Assembly (NCBI GenBank): GCA_963828555.1
Contig: CAWHEL010000002.1
Location: 1,240,001-1,304,000 of the forward strand
Source of the DNA: JADJPO01 sp963828555
GTDB lineage: Bacteria; Actinomycetota; Actinomycetes; Actinomycetales; Kineosporiaceae
Direction: 5' to 3'
Length of the DNA stretch: 64,000 bases
A program made the position numbers and the translations under genes. Shown here piece by piece: positions 25,117 to 34,731 of this stretch (its first letter is position 1; each line of letters opens with the position of its first letter). The notes beneath the pieces were generated by a model. That model worked only from the letters and a program-made list of their open reading frames with translations. It did no database searches and had not been told where the DNA came from.

Positions 25117-26988
25117 TCAGGGAGTCGGCGTCGGGGAGGGCAGGCCCTCCGGCGGCGACGGCTCGGTGGTCGGGGTCGGAGTGGGCTCCACCGCCAGCGG
25201 AGCAGCGACCTTCAGGGTGATCGACTGGTTCCCGGCGTCCACCTTGGTGCCCTCGGGCAGGTCCTGGCTGAGCACGGTCCCCTCGGGCTGATCGCTCGGC
25301 TCGTCCTCCCGGACCACGCTGATCAGCAGCTTCCGCAGGATCGCGTCGGCCTCGGTGAAGCTCTTGCCGGTCACGTTCGGCACCGCGACCTGGCCGCTGG
25401 AGAGCAGCAGCTTCACCGACGAACCCTTGGCGACGCTGCTGGTGGCCTTCGGGTCGGTGCCGACCACGCGGCCCTTCTCGACCCCGGCGGCATCGACCGT
25501 CTCGGTGCTGCCGACCTTGAGGCCGGCCTCCTCGATCGCCGTCCGGGCCTGCTCCTGGGTGAAGTTCTTGACCTCGGGCACCTGGGCGGTCGCCGACCCC
25601 GAGGAGATGGTCAGCGCGACCGAGGTTCCCTCGTCCACCCGGACCCCTTGCTGCGGATCCTGGGTCATCACCGTGCCCGCCGGAACGGTGTCGCTGGCTT
25701 TCTGGGTCGTGGTGGCCGTGAGCCCGGCGGTGCCCAGGCTGCTGATGGCCTGAGCCTGGGTCAGGCCGGTGACCCGGGGAACGGCCACCTGCTTCGTGCC
25801 CGACCCCAGCAGGGTGTACGCGAGGTAAGCCACGGCCGCGAACACGGCCACCGCCACCAGGCCGAGTAGCACGTAGCCCATGTTGCGCCCCGTGCTCCGG
25901 CCGGTCTCCCGAGGGGCGAACTGGCGCCGGTCGGGGCCGGCGTAGTCGGGGTAGTCCATCGAGGTGGGCCGGGTGACCGGATAGCCGTGCCCGGGCGGCG
26001 ACTGCTGCGGCATGGTCGGGCCGGCGGGGCTGGACGGGTAGGTCATGGCCCGGGTCGGGTCCTGCGACCTGTCGTAGCCCGAGTGCTGCTGCGCCGCGTC
26101 GTGCAGCACCGCGGCCGGCGCGATCGGGGGCCGCCCCTGGCGCAGGTTGTCCAGGTCGGCACGGAACTCGGCGGCCGACTGGTAGCGGGTCTCCCGATCC
26201 TTGGCCAGCGAGTGCAGGATCACCCGGTCCAAATCCTCGTTGATCGCCGGATTGAGCGAGCTCGGTAGCGGCGGGGCCTCCCGCACATGCTGGTAGGCCA
26301 CGGCCACCGGGGAGTCGGCGACGAACGGCGGTCGGCCGGTGACCAGTTCGAAGAGCAGACACCCGGCCGAGTACAGGTCGCTGCGCGGGTCGACAGTCTC
26401 GCCCCGGGCCTGCTCCGGCGAGAGGTACTGGGCAGTGCCGATCACGGCCTGGGTCTGGGTCATCGTCGCGGAGACGTCGGCCAGGGCCCGGGCGATGCCG
26501 AAGTCCATCACCTTGACGTCGCCTGCGGGGGTGAGCATCACGTTGGCCGGTTTGATGTCGCGGTGCACGATGCCGGCCCGGTGGCTGTACTCCAGGGCCG
26601 ACAACACGCCGGCGGTGAGGTCGAGGGCCAGCGGCACGTCGATCGGCACGTTGTTGCCGAGCAGCTCGCGCAGGGTACGGCCCTCGATGTACTCCATCAC
26701 GATGTAGGGCAGCGCGATCAGGTTGCCGCTGGCGTCGACCACCTGCTCCTCGCCGGTGTCGTAGACGGCGACGATCGTCGGATGGTTCAGGGCCGCGGCC
26801 GACTGCGCCTCGCGCCGGAACCGGGCCTGGAACACGGGGTCCCGGGCCAGGTCCACGCGCAGCAGCTTGATCGCGACCACCCGGCCCAACCGGGTGTCGC
26901 GTCCGATGTGGACCTCCGCCATGCCCCCGCGACCGAGGAGGTCACCGACCTCGTATCGATTGCCCAGCACTCGCGGGTTGTCGCTCAC
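25117..26988 (-). CDS. pknB: Serine/threonine protein kinase PknB with PASTA domains
   Basis: The 623-residue kinase has the Gly loop LLGRGGMAEVHIG, the lysine in VAIKLLRVD, HRDIKPANVM and DFGIARA in about 275 residues. A membrane helix lies near residue 375 (MGYVLLGLVAVAVFAAVAYL). Three extracellular PASTA repeats follow, beginning VPRVTGLTQAQA, VPEVKNFTQEQA and VPNVTGKSFTEA, and the protein ends in a Pro/Thr tail. Mycobacterial PknB has four PASTA units. PASTA domains sense muropeptides or lipid II, and the kinase controls cell-wall synthesis and division. It is the last gene of the pkn operon. Confidence 0.95.
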   Translation of the reverse strand: MSDNPRVLGNRYEVGDLLGRGGMAEVHIGRDTRLGRVVAIKLLRVDLARDPVFQARFRREAQSAAALNHPTIVAVYDTGEEQVVDASGNLIALPYIVMEYIEGRTLRELLGNNVPIDVPLALDLTAGVLSALEYSHRAGIVHRDIKPANVMLTPAGDVKVMDFGIARALADVSATMTQTQAVIGTAQYLSPEQARGETVDPRSDLYSAGCLLFELVTGRPPFVADSPVAVAYQHVREAPPLPSSLNPAINEDLDRVILHSLAKDRETRYQSAAEFRADLDNLRQGRPPIAPAAVLHDAAQQHSGYDRSQDPTRAMTYPSSPAGPTMPQQSPPGHGYPVTRPTSMDYPDYAGPDRRQFAPRETGRSTGRNMGYVLLGLVAVAVFAAVAYLAYTLLGSGTKQVAVPRVTGLTQAQAISSLGTAGLTATTTQKASDTVPAGTVMTQDPQQGVRVDEGTSVALTISSGSATAQVPEVKNFTQEQARTAIEEAGLKVGSTETVDAAGVEKGRVVGTDPKATSSVAKGSSVKLLLSSGQVAVPNVTGKSFTEADAILRKLLISVVREDEPSDQPEGTVLSQDLPEGTKVDAGNQSITLKVAAPLAVEPTPTPTTEPSPPEGLPSPTPTP

Positions 26989-27041
26989 GCGCTCCGCCCC
27001 TGTCTCTGCTCACGTGCTGCTGTCCTGGTCATGGTGATCGC

Positions 27042-28694
27042 CTACCCTCCGAGCCCGTCGACCAACGCGCCGGCCGGCGCGATGGAGACGCTCGCGCTCG
27101 GCGTCACGCTCACCGGTGGTGTGGTGCTCGGCGGCGGGCTTGTGGTGGGGGTCGGGCTCGGCGTCGGCGTCGGAGTGGGTGTCGGAGTGGGTGTCGGCGC
27201 GCCGGTGGGCGAGGTCGACGCCGACGCCGACGCACTGGCGCTGGCCGACGGAGACTTGCTCCGGCTCGGCGACCTGGACGGCGACCGGCTTCCCGAGGAG
27301 CTTGCGCTGCCGCTGACGGACGGCGCCGTCCCGGTGGGCGACGCCTGCCCCGACTGCCCGCTCGGTGTGGGGGTGGGGTCATCGCCGAAATCGACCGTGC
27401 CCCCGTTGTTCCGGCTGGCGCTCAGCACGATCAGCAGGACGACCACCACCCCGAGCAGGCCCAGCATCAGCATCGTGGCCGGGGACATGCCCTTGCGGTC
27501 CTCCCGCCGCCGCGCCGGGGGCGGCCCGAGCGAGTCCCGGCGACGGCCGCTCGGCCCGTCGTCCGCGGGCCCGCCCGGGTCGCCGAACGCCATGCCCTGA
27601 GGTGCGGTCTGGGTGGAGGCCCATTGCGGCCGCCCGGCCGGGGGCTGCCCCGGCTGGCTGAGGTGAACCGTCGCTGCGACGTCCGCCGCGGCGTCGGCGC
27701 TCGCCCCGGCACTGTGCCGGCCACCGTTGCCACGCATGGTGATCCCGCCGTCCGGGCCGAAGGCGGGGGCCTGGGCCTGGTGCAGCCGGGTCTCCGGGGC
27801 GCCGCCGATGTCGTCGAGCGCGGTCGGGTCGTGGGCGAGCAACTTCTCCAGGGCCATCGCGAAGGCCTCGGCCGAACGCACCCGGTGCGCGGGGTCCTTC
27901 TCCATCGCGGCCCCGACGGCCCGGATCACCTCCGGAGCGATCGTGCCCGGCAGCGGCGGCGGTTCCTGGCTCAGGTGCGCGGTGGCGACCAGAACCTGGT
28001 TGTCGCCCTCGAACGGCCGGTGCCCGGCCAGGCACTCGTAGGCCACCACGCCGAGCGCGTAGACGTCGGACAGCGGGCTGGCGTCCAGTCCTCGGGCCAG
28101 CTCGGGCGCGAGGTAGTGCGCCGTGCCCATCACCTGCCCGGTCATGGTCAGCGGCTCGTGGTCTGTGGGCCGGGCGATGCCGAAGTCGGTGACCTTGATC
28201 CGCCCCTCCGGGGTCACCATCAGGTTGGCCGGCTTCACGTCACGGTGGATCACCCCGCGGGAGTGCGCGGCGTGCAGCGCCCGGGCGGCCTGGGCGACCA
28301 GGGCCAGCGTCCGCTCGGTGCCGAGTGCGCCGTCCCTGGTCAGGATCGCCGACAGCGCCTCGCCGGGTACCAGCTCCATCACCAGATAGGCGATCCCGTC
28401 ACCCTGCACGGGCGTCCGTGACGGCGATTCGCCGTCCGGCCCGACCGAGGTCTCGCCATAGTCGAACACCGCGGCGATGCCGTTGTGCGGCAGCCCGCCG
28501 GCCGTGCGTGCCTCCGCCCGGAACCGCTTGCGGAACGCCTCGTCCTCGGCGAGCTCGGCGCGTAGCACCTTGACCGCCACCGATCGGCCCAGTACCTCGT
28601 CGGTACCGCGCCAGACCTCTCCCATGCCGCCGACGGCGATCCGTTCACTGAGCCGGTAGCGCCCATCGAGTCGCGTCCCCGCACGCACGCTCAT
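27042..28694 (-). CDS. pknA: Serine/threonine protein kinase PknA-like
   Basis: The 550-residue protein has a kinase domain with IAVGGMGEVWRGTD, VAVKVLRAEL, HRDVKPANLMV and DFGIARP. A membrane helix (SPATMLMLGLLGVVVVLLIV) lies near residue 440. The extracellular tail of about 90 residues is Ser/Pro/Thr-rich with SPSRSPSRS and PTPTPTPTP runs. The ATG at 28694 overlaps the pbpA stop (ATGA), as expected in this operon; the longer frame to 28841 overlaps pbpA. PknA phosphorylates division proteins in actinobacteria. The low-complexity tail probably varies between strains. Confidence 0.93.
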   Translation of the reverse strand: MSVRAGTRLDGRYRLSERIAVGGMGEVWRGTDEVLGRSVAVKVLRAELAEDEAFRKRFRAEARTAGGLPHNGIAAVFDYGETSVGPDGESPSRTPVQGDGIAYLVMELVPGEALSAILTRDGALGTERTLALVAQAARALHAAHSRGVIHRDVKPANLMVTPEGRIKVTDFGIARPTDHEPLTMTGQVMGTAHYLAPELARGLDASPLSDVYALGVVAYECLAGHRPFEGDNQVLVATAHLSQEPPPLPGTIAPEVIRAVGAAMEKDPAHRVRSAEAFAMALEKLLAHDPTALDDIGGAPETRLHQAQAPAFGPDGGITMRGNGGRHSAGASADAAADVAATVHLSQPGQPPAGRPQWASTQTAPQGMAFGDPGGPADDGPSGRRRDSLGPPPARRREDRKGMSPATMLMLGLLGVVVVLLIVLSASRNNGGTVDFGDDPTPTPSGQSGQASPTGTAPSVSGSASSSGSRSPSRSPSRSKSPSASASASASASTSPTGAPTPTPTPTPTPTPSPTPTTSPPPSTTPPVSVTPSASVSIAPAGALVDGLGG

Positions 28695-30148
28695 TGGCTG
28701 ATCACCGCCTCCATGACCTTCTTCGCGATCGGTGCCGCGACCCGTCCGCCCGAGGCGGCATCGCCGAGGGCACCACCGTCCTCCACCACGACCGCGATGG
28801 CGACCTGGGGATCCTCCACCGGCGCGAACGCGGTGAACCATGCGTTCGGTGGCCGGCCCTCACCCTGCTCGGCGGTGCCGGTCTTGCCCGCCACCTCGAT
28901 GCCGTCGATCCGGGCACGGGTGCCGGTGCCGCCAGGGCCCACCACGGCCTGCATCATCGTGGTCAGCTTGGCGGCGGTGCCCCGGGAGACCGCCCGGCCC
29001 AGCTCCTCGGCCGACGGCCGCGACATCACGGTCAGGTCCGGTGCGAGCACCCGGCTGACCAGCTGCGGCTTCATCAGCACACCGTCATTGGCTATCGCGG
29101 AGGAGACCATCGCGATCTGCAGCGGGCTGACCCGCACCTCGAACTGCCCGATCGAGGTCTGTGCCAGCTGGGACTGGCCCAGGCCGGCCGGGAAGACGCT
29201 CGGGGTCACGGTGAGCGGAATGCGCAGCTTCTCGCCGAACCCGAACTTGGCCGTTTGCTCCAGCATGGCGGATTCGCCCACGGCCATTCCCACCGACCCG
29301 AAGGCGGTGTTGCACGAGATCTTCAAGGCATCGATGAGGGTGATCTTGCCACTAGGCGCGCAGGCGCCGGAGAAGTCGTTCGGCAGCGTGTACGTCTGGC
29401 CCGGGAAGGTGAGCTTCGCCGGGCCCTCCACCTCGGTGTCCGGCTCGAACTCCCCGCTCTCCAGGGCGGCTGCGGCGGTCACCAGCTTGAACACCGACCC
29501 GGGCGGGTAGAGCCGGCCCGAGATGGCCCGGTTCTCCAGCGGCCGGCTGTCGTCGCCGAGCAGCTTCGTGTAGGCGTCCTTGACCGCCTTCTGGTCGTGG
29601 GCGGCCAGCAGGTTGGGGTCGTAGGCGGGCTTGCTGACCATGGCCAGGATGGCGCCGGTCTTCGGGTCCAGGGCGACCACGGCGCCGCGCTGGTCACCGA
29701 GCGCGTCCCAGGCCGCCTGCTGCACCTTCGGCTGGATGGTCAGCTCGACCGTGGCCCCCTGCGCGGCCTTCCCGGTGAGCAGGTCCTGGATCCGGCGGTA
29801 GAAGAGCTGGTCGGCCGTGCCCGAGAGCAACGGCCCGGACGCCGACTCCATGCCTGTCGAGCCGTAAACGATCGAGTAGAAGCCGGTCACCGCGCTGTAC
29901 ATCGGGCCGTCGGGGTAGCTGCGCTGGTACTTGTACGGGTCGTCCACCTTGGTCGACACAGCGATCTGGCGGCCGGCGACGATGAGCGGTTGCCGCTCCC
30001 GGCCGAAGTTCTTGTACAGGGTGCGGGCATTGCCCGGCCGGGCGTCCAGCGAGGCGGCGCTCAGGTACTGCACGTAGGTGCTGCTGGCGAACAACGAGGA
30101 GAACAGCAGGATGACGACGGCGGCCAGACGGCGCAGGGGGGTGTTCAC
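28691..30148 (-). CDS. pbpA: Penicillin-binding protein PbpA (class B transpeptidase)
   Basis: The 485-residue protein has an N-terminal signal anchor (AAVVILLFSSLFASSTYV) and the class B fold without a large N-terminal module. The active-site serine is in YPPGSVFKLVTAA, the SxN motif is SCN in LKISCNTAFGS, and KTG is in VAGKTGTAEQGEG. It cross-links septal or polar peptidoglycan with the SEDS partner RodA. The neighbouring genes overlap by four bases on both sides, as in the mycobacterial pbpA-rodA pair. Confidence 0.95.
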   Translation of the reverse strand: MNTPLRRLAAVVILLFSSLFASSTYVQYLSAASLDARPGNARTLYKNFGRERQPLIVAGRQIAVSTKVDDPYKYQRSYPDGPMYSAVTGFYSIVYGSTGMESASGPLLSGTADQLFYRRIQDLLTGKAAQGATVELTIQPKVQQAAWDALGDQRGAVVALDPKTGAILAMVSKPAYDPNLLAAHDQKAVKDAYTKLLGDDSRPLENRAISGRLYPPGSVFKLVTAAAALESGEFEPDTEVEGPAKLTFPGQTYTLPNDFSGACAPSGKITLIDALKISCNTAFGSVGMAVGESAMLEQTAKFGFGEKLRIPLTVTPSVFPAGLGQSQLAQTSIGQFEVRVSPLQIAMVSSAIANDGVLMKPQLVSRVLAPDLTVMSRPSAEELGRAVSRGTAAKLTTMMQAVVGPGGTGTRARIDGIEVAGKTGTAEQGEGRPPNAWFTAFAPVEDPQVAIAVVVEDGGALGDAASGGRVAAPIAKKVMEAVISQ

Positions 30149-31518
30149 GCCGGCACCACCTCGGTCGGGGCGGTCGGCGACAGGGGGGACAAGGGGACCT
30201 CCGGGCGCGGACGGCGCGCGGAGTCGGAGATCCGCAGCAGCAGCGCCACGATGATCCAGTTGGACAGCAGCGAGGAGCCGCCGTAGGCCAGGAACGGCGT
30301 GGTCAGGCCGGTCAGCGGGATCACCCGGGTCACCCCGCCGACCACGACGAACACCTGCAGGGCCAGGGAGAATGCCAGCCCCGCCGAGAGGAGTTTGCCG
30401 AAGCCGTCCCGGACGCCGATCGCGGTGCGCAGGCCCCGCTCGACCAGCAGCAGGTAGAGCATCAGGACGGCGAACAGCCCGGTCAGCCCGAGTTCCTCAC
30501 CGATCGCGGCGACGATGAAGTCGCTCTCGGCGAACGGCACGATGTCGGGGCGGCCCAGGCCCAGGCCGGTGCCGAGCAGACCGCCGCTGGCCATGCCGAA
30601 CAGGCCCTGCTGCAGCTGGTAGGCCGGCACCGAGGGGTCGAAGGTGTCCAGCCACATGGCGACCCGGGCCTGCACGTGCCCGAACATCGTCCAGGCCAGG
30701 AAGGCGCCGCCGACGAACAGCAGCAGGCCGATCACGATCCAGCTGGTGCGCTCGGTGGCCACATAGAGCAGGGCCACGAACAGCCCGAAGAACAGCAGCG
30801 AGGTACCCAGGTCACGCTGGAAGACGAGCACGGCCAGGCTGACCAGCCACACCAGGAGCAGCGGGCCGAGGTCGCGGGCCCGGGGCAGCTGCAGGCCGAG
30901 CACCTTGCGCCCGACCAGGGACAGCGAGTCGCGGGCGAGCACGAGGTAGCCGGCGAAGAACACGGCGAGGGCGATCTTGGCGATCTCTCCGGGCTGGAAC
31001 GACATCGGACCCAGCCGGATCCAGATCCTGGCCCCGTTGATCTCGCGGCCGATGAAGGGCATCAGCGGCAGCAGCAACAGGCCGATCGCGCCGGCCATCG
31101 CCGTGTAGGTGAACCGGGAGAGGCCGCGGTGGTCGCGCAGCAGGAGCAGGACGCCGATCGCGGCGCCGACCCCGACCGTGGTCCAGGTCATCTGGCGCAG
31201 CGCCAGCGAGGACCCGACCTCGCGGCCCTCGGCCAGGTCCAGTCGGTGGATCATGACCAGGCCGAGCCCGTTCAACGCCGTGGCGATCGGCAGGATCACC
31301 GGGTCGGCGTACGCCGCCCGGAAGCGCAGCACGCCGTGCACGGCGAGCGCCAGCAGACCCATCCCGCCGCCATAGCTGATCATGTCGCCCGGCACCGACC
31401 CGTTCTCGGCGATGCCCACCAGGGCGTACGCGCCGAGCCCGATGGCGATGGCGAGCAGGAGCAGAGCCAGCTCGACATTGCGGCGGGTGCGAGGGGTGAT
31501 CGGGGCGACGACGGCCAT
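30145..31518 (-). CDS. rodA: SEDS peptidoglycan polymerase (FtsW/RodA family)
   Basis: The 457-residue protein has about 12 membrane helices and SEDS motifs including LGTSLLFFGLFVALLYVAT and GLGLGRPDIVPFAESDFIVA. It acts as a glycosyltransferase that makes glycan strands with PbpA. The position before pbpA in the same operon is the mycobacterial order. A proline-rich tail after the last helix is short. The start ATG at 31518 lies 30 bases after the pstP stop. Confidence 0.94.
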   Translation of the reverse strand: MAVVAPITPRTRRNVELALLLLAIAIGLGAYALVGIAENGSVPGDMISYGGGMGLLALAVHGVLRFRAAYADPVILPIATALNGLGLVMIHRLDLAEGREVGSSLALRQMTWTTVGVGAAIGVLLLLRDHRGLSRFTYTAMAGAIGLLLLPLMPFIGREINGARIWIRLGPMSFQPGEIAKIALAVFFAGYLVLARDSLSLVGRKVLGLQLPRARDLGPLLLVWLVSLAVLVFQRDLGTSLLFFGLFVALLYVATERTSWIVIGLLLFVGGAFLAWTMFGHVQARVAMWLDTFDPSVPAYQLQQGLFGMASGGLLGTGLGLGRPDIVPFAESDFIVAAIGEELGLTGLFAVLMLYLLLVERGLRTAIGVRDGFGKLLSAGLAFSLALQVFVVVGGVTRVIPLTGLTTPFLAYGGSSLLSNWIIVALLLRISDSARRPRPEVPLSPLSPTAPTEVVPA

Positions 31519-31550
31519 CGGCTAGCGCCCGCCGGGGGGTGGCCGGCGGC

Positions 31551-33029
31551 TCATTGGAGCAGCCCTGCGCAGTCGAGCTCGGGGCTGGCCGAGGGGGTGG
31601 GCGTCGGGCTGGGGGTCTCGGTGGGGACGGTCGACACCGAGGGGGTGGGCGTCACCGCGGACGGCGACCCGCTGGCCGCGGCGGCGAGCACCGACGGCTT
31701 CGGCGCGGCAGCGCCTGCGCTCGCGGTCGGCGCCGCCGTGGGCGTGGGTGAGGCGGCGGGGGACGGCGTGGGCGAGGGCGTCACGGTGGGAGTCGGGGAG
31801 GGCGTGAGGGTGGTGGTGGCAAGGGCCTGGCAGCGCGCCAGCGTGCGGTACTTCTCCACGATCTCCTGGGCCTTGGCCTGGCTGTCCGCGGTCACCCCTT
31901 TGGTCAGCTGCGCCTGGGCGTAGTCGGGCAGGTCGGCGACCTTGACGTCGTCCGCCACCGTGTCGACGCGGGACAGCGTGATCGGCCCCAGGTCCTGCGG
32001 CAGGCCCTTGAAGACGGCCACCGCCCCGCCGGAGTCGCCGACGAAGAGCTGGCTGGTCACCCAGCGCCAGGCGCCGAAGCCGCCGCCCAGCAGGAGCAGG
32101 ACGGCCAAGAACGAACCGCCGATCGCGCGGCGCCGTCCGGAGCGATTCGTCGGCGGATGTGAGTCCTCCTCCTCGTCGCCGTCACCGGCGGCGGTGAGGG
32201 CGGCGGCCCGTTCGGCGGCGGAGCCCTGGGCCCCCGGCAGCCCTCGGCGGGGCTGGTGCAGCGAGGCGGCGCCCACCACGTACGGCGAGACGTCGCCGCG
32301 CGCGGCGTCGTCGATCACGTCGGCCACGATGCAGGTCACGTTGTCGGGGGCACCGGCCCGCAGGGCGAGCTGCACCAGCGACTCGCAGGTGGACGTCGGG
32401 TCGGGCACCTCGGCCAGGGTCTCCTGGAGGGTCTCCAGGCTGACCACGCCGGACAGGCCGTCGGAGCACAGCAGGTAGCGGTCGCCGATCCGGGCCTCGC
32501 GCATCGACAGGTCCGGGGTGACGTCGTCCACCACATCGCTGAGCACCCGCATCAGCACCGAGCGTTGCGGGTGGTGCTCGGCCTCGGTCAGGGTGAGCCG
32601 GCCCTCGTCGACCAGGGTCTGCACGAAGGTGTGGTCCTTGGTGATCTGGACCAGGCCGCCCTCGCGCAGCAGATAGGCGCGGGAGTCGCCGATGTGGGCC
32701 AGCGCAAGCCGGTTGCCGGTGCGCAGCAGCGCGGTGACGGTGGTGCCCATGCCGGCCAGGGCCGGCTCCTCGTCGACCCGATCGAGCAGCTCCTGGTGCG
32801 CGGCCAGCACCGCTTCGGAGAGGTGAGCGAGCGCGTCGGCACCATGTGACTCGTCGTCCAGTGGGGCGAGTTCGCCGATGGCCAGGGACGACGCGACGTC
32901 ACCGCCGGCGTGCCCGCCCATCCCGTCGGCGACCACCAGCAGGTGGGGACCCGCGTAGGCCGAGTCCTGGTTGTTGGAACGGACCAGGCCGACGTCGGAA
33001 CGGGCCGCGTAGCGCAGCGCGATCGCCAA
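31551..33029 (-). CDS. pstP: PP2C-type protein phosphatase PstP
   Basis: The 492-residue protein is the phosphatase paired with PknA/PknB. Motifs in order are YAARSDVGLVRSNNQD, VADGMGGHAGGD, MGTTVTALL, HIGDSRAYLL, LCSDGLSGVV and PDNVTCIVAD, all in the first 235 residues. A membrane helix (GGSFLAVLLLLGGGFGAWRW) follows, then an outside domain and a long Pro/Thr/Ser tail. I chose the TTG at 33029 (giving M-A-I-A-L-R-Y), five bases after the fhaB stop; the longer frame to 33521 overlaps fhaB. The tail resembles that of PknA. Confidence 0.93.
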   Translation of the reverse strand: MAIALRYAARSDVGLVRSNNQDSAYAGPHLLVVADGMGGHAGGDVASSLAIGELAPLDDESHGADALAHLSEAVLAAHQELLDRVDEEPALAGMGTTVTALLRTGNRLALAHIGDSRAYLLREGGLVQITKDHTFVQTLVDEGRLTLTEAEHHPQRSVLMRVLSDVVDDVTPDLSMREARIGDRYLLCSDGLSGVVSLETLQETLAEVPDPTSTCESLVQLALRAGAPDNVTCIVADVIDDAARGDVSPYVVGAASLHQPRRGLPGAQGSAAERAAALTAAGDGDEEEDSHPPTNRSGRRRAIGGSFLAVLLLLGGGFGAWRWVTSQLFVGDSGGAVAVFKGLPQDLGPITLSRVDTVADDVKVADLPDYAQAQLTKGVTADSQAKAQEIVEKYRTLARCQALATTTLTPSPTPTVTPSPTPSPAASPTPTAAPTASAGAAAPKPSVLAAAASGSPSAVTPTPSVSTVPTETPSPTPTPSASPELDCAGLLQ

Positions 33030-33034
33030 TCCGG

Positions 33035-33571
33035 CTACCTCCGCAGCTCGAGGGTGGTGCGGCCGATCCGGAAGCTGCTTCCGGGGGCGACCGCGACGGG
33101 CGCGTTCACTCTGTTCCGACCGACGAACGTGCCGTTGGTCGAGCCAAGATCCTCCAACACCCAGACCCCGTCGCGCAGGGACAACTGGGCATGGCGGTTG
33201 GAGGAGTAGTCGTCCTCGAGCACCAGAGTGCACTCCGGAGCCCGCCCGATCAGAATCGGGGCCTGCCCGAGGGCGATCGTCGTTCCTTTGAGCGATCCTG
33301 CGGTCACGACGAGTTGACGTGCGCCGGTGGGGGTGCCGTGCGGCGGGGTGCGGGATGGTGCCGGGCCACCGGCGGCGCCGAACGGTGCGCCACCGGCGGG
33401 AGCCTGGGTGCGCACCCTGGCCCGGGAGAGCCGGGAGCGGGAGGGGGTCTCCTTGCGGCGGACCTGGGTGCCGAACAGGTCGCGGCGCAGGACGGCGACC
33501 ACGGTCAGGACCAGGAACCACAGCAGGGCCAGGAAGCCGAGACGCAGCAGGGTGAGGGTGAGCTCGCTCAT
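33035..33571 (-). CDS. fhaB: FHA domain protein FhaB (FipA-like)
   Basis: The 178-residue protein has an N-terminal membrane helix (LRLGFLALLWFLVLTVVAVL) and a C-terminal FHA domain with ILIGRAPECTLVLEDDYSSNRHAQ and DLGSTNGTFVG. FHA domains bind phosphothreonine. In mycobacteria FhaB/FipA links PknA with FtsZ and FtsQ at the divisome. It is in the operon between fhaA and pstP. Confidence 0.93.
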   Translation of the reverse strand: MSELTLTLLRLGFLALLWFLVLTVVAVLRRDLFGTQVRRKETPSRSRLSRARVRTQAPAGGAPFGAAGGPAPSRTPPHGTPTGARQLVVTAGSLKGTTIALGQAPILIGRAPECTLVLEDDYSSNRHAQLSLRDGVWVLEDLGSTNGTFVGRNRVNAPVAVAPGSSFRIGRTTLELRR

Positions 33572-33581
33572 CGCCGGGCGG

Positions 33582-34469
33582 TCACCAGGGCCCGTGGGTG
33601 CCGGGGTGGCCCTGTGGGGACACCGATGTCAGGTCGCCGGGGTGGAAGACCATCCGGGTGCGCCCGATGGTGATCACGCTGCCCTCGCGCAGGGTGGCCA
33701 CCGGCTGCTTGGCACTGTCCACGAAGGTGCCGTTGGTCGAACCGAGGTCGATGATCCGGGCTCGGCCGTCGGTGATGTGGATCTCGGCGTGCCGCCGGGA
33801 GACACCGGAGTCGTCGAGCATCACGTCGGCGTCGGTGCCGCGGCCGATCACGGTGACCGGGCGGGTGATCTCGAACTGTTCGCCGTTCAGGTCCAGGCTC
33901 GGGCGGACGCCGGGCGGAGCGGGTTGCTGCGCTGCCCCGGGCGCCGCTGGGGCCGGCTGCTGAGACCAGCCGGGCTGGGCGGGCGGGGGCGGTGCGGTGC
34001 GGCGTCCGCCGGTCTCGGAGACGGACGGGTAGGCGGGCGGCGGCATCGCGGCAACGGGCTCGGGCGGGCCTGCCGCACGGCGGCCGGAAGGGACGTCGCC
34101 GCGGGCGGTGCGGCTGCGCACCCGGAACAGGCCGGTGTCGAGGTCCTCGGACTGCTCGAACGCGACGCTGACCGGGCCGGGCAGGTTGTAGCGCTGCTGG
34201 CGGGCGTACTCGGCGACAACGGCACCGAGCTCGTCGCCCAGGGCCTCCTCCCACTGGCCGAGGCGCTGGTGGTCTGCCGGGCCGAGCTCGACCACGAAGG
34301 CATTGGGGGCGATGGTGCGGTCGCGGGCCACGATGGCGGCCTTCTCGTCGCACTCGCGGCGCAGTGCGCTGGCGATCTCGACCGGCTGCACCTCGCTGCG
34401 GAAGGCCTTCGCGAAGGCACCGTTGACCGCGCGCTCGATGCCCTTCTCGAACCTGTCGAGAACACCCAC
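33582..34469 (-). CDS. fhaA: FHA domain protein FhaA with DUF3662
   Basis: The 295-residue protein starts VLDRFEKGIERAVNGAFAKAF, the DUF3662 domain (about 120 residues). A proline- and alanine-rich linker follows, then a C-terminal FHA domain with VIGRGTDADVMLDDSGVSRRHAE and DLGSTNGTFVD. The GTG at 34469 is behind GGGAGGAGG. FhaA binds phosphorylated MviN/MurJ and the PknB kinase in mycobacteria. It is the first gene of the pkn operon, whose promoter should lie in 34470-34560. Confidence 0.94.
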   Translation of the reverse strand: MGVLDRFEKGIERAVNGAFAKAFRSEVQPVEIASALRRECDEKAAIVARDRTIAPNAFVVELGPADHQRLGQWEEALGDELGAVVAEYARQQRYNLPGPVSVAFEQSEDLDTGLFRVRSRTARGDVPSGRRAAGPPEPVAAMPPPAYPSVSETGGRRTAPPPPAQPGWSQQPAPAAPGAAQQPAPPGVRPSLDLNGEQFEITRPVTVIGRGTDADVMLDDSGVSRRHAEIHITDGRARIIDLGSTNGTFVDSAKQPVATLREGSVITIGRTRMVFHPGDLTSVSPQGHPGTHGPW

Positions 34470-34570
34470 GGTCGCACCTCCTCCCGGTAGTCCCCGCCGT
34501 GGGGCCGTGTCGGCTGGTTGCCCCCGATCCGTGCAACGACCAGCGTATCCGCGCCCGCGCCCACCCGCCG

Positions 34571-34668
34571 AACCCTCAAACATCTGCCCATACTCCGCAG
34601 GGCTACGACATTTCGGGCAGCGAGGGCCCCGGAGATGTACCCCTGCGGAGCATGAGCACGGTTTGGGA
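34571..34668. repeat. GGAGCATGAGC hairpin repeat, copy A (decayed)
   Basis: The right arm has the core TGTACCCCTGCGGAGCATG and ends CACGGTTTGGG. The left arm CATACTCCGCAGGGCTAC is a worn inverted partner. It lies between the fhaA start and tRNA-Leu and shares its core with copies at 62770-62855 and 63611-63694. Confidence 0.65.
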
Positions 34669-34731
34669 GTGGGCCGATCAGCTGACCGGGTCGGAGGCGG
34701 TGGTGGGTGCGTGCTAGCCTTTGCAGCGCTC

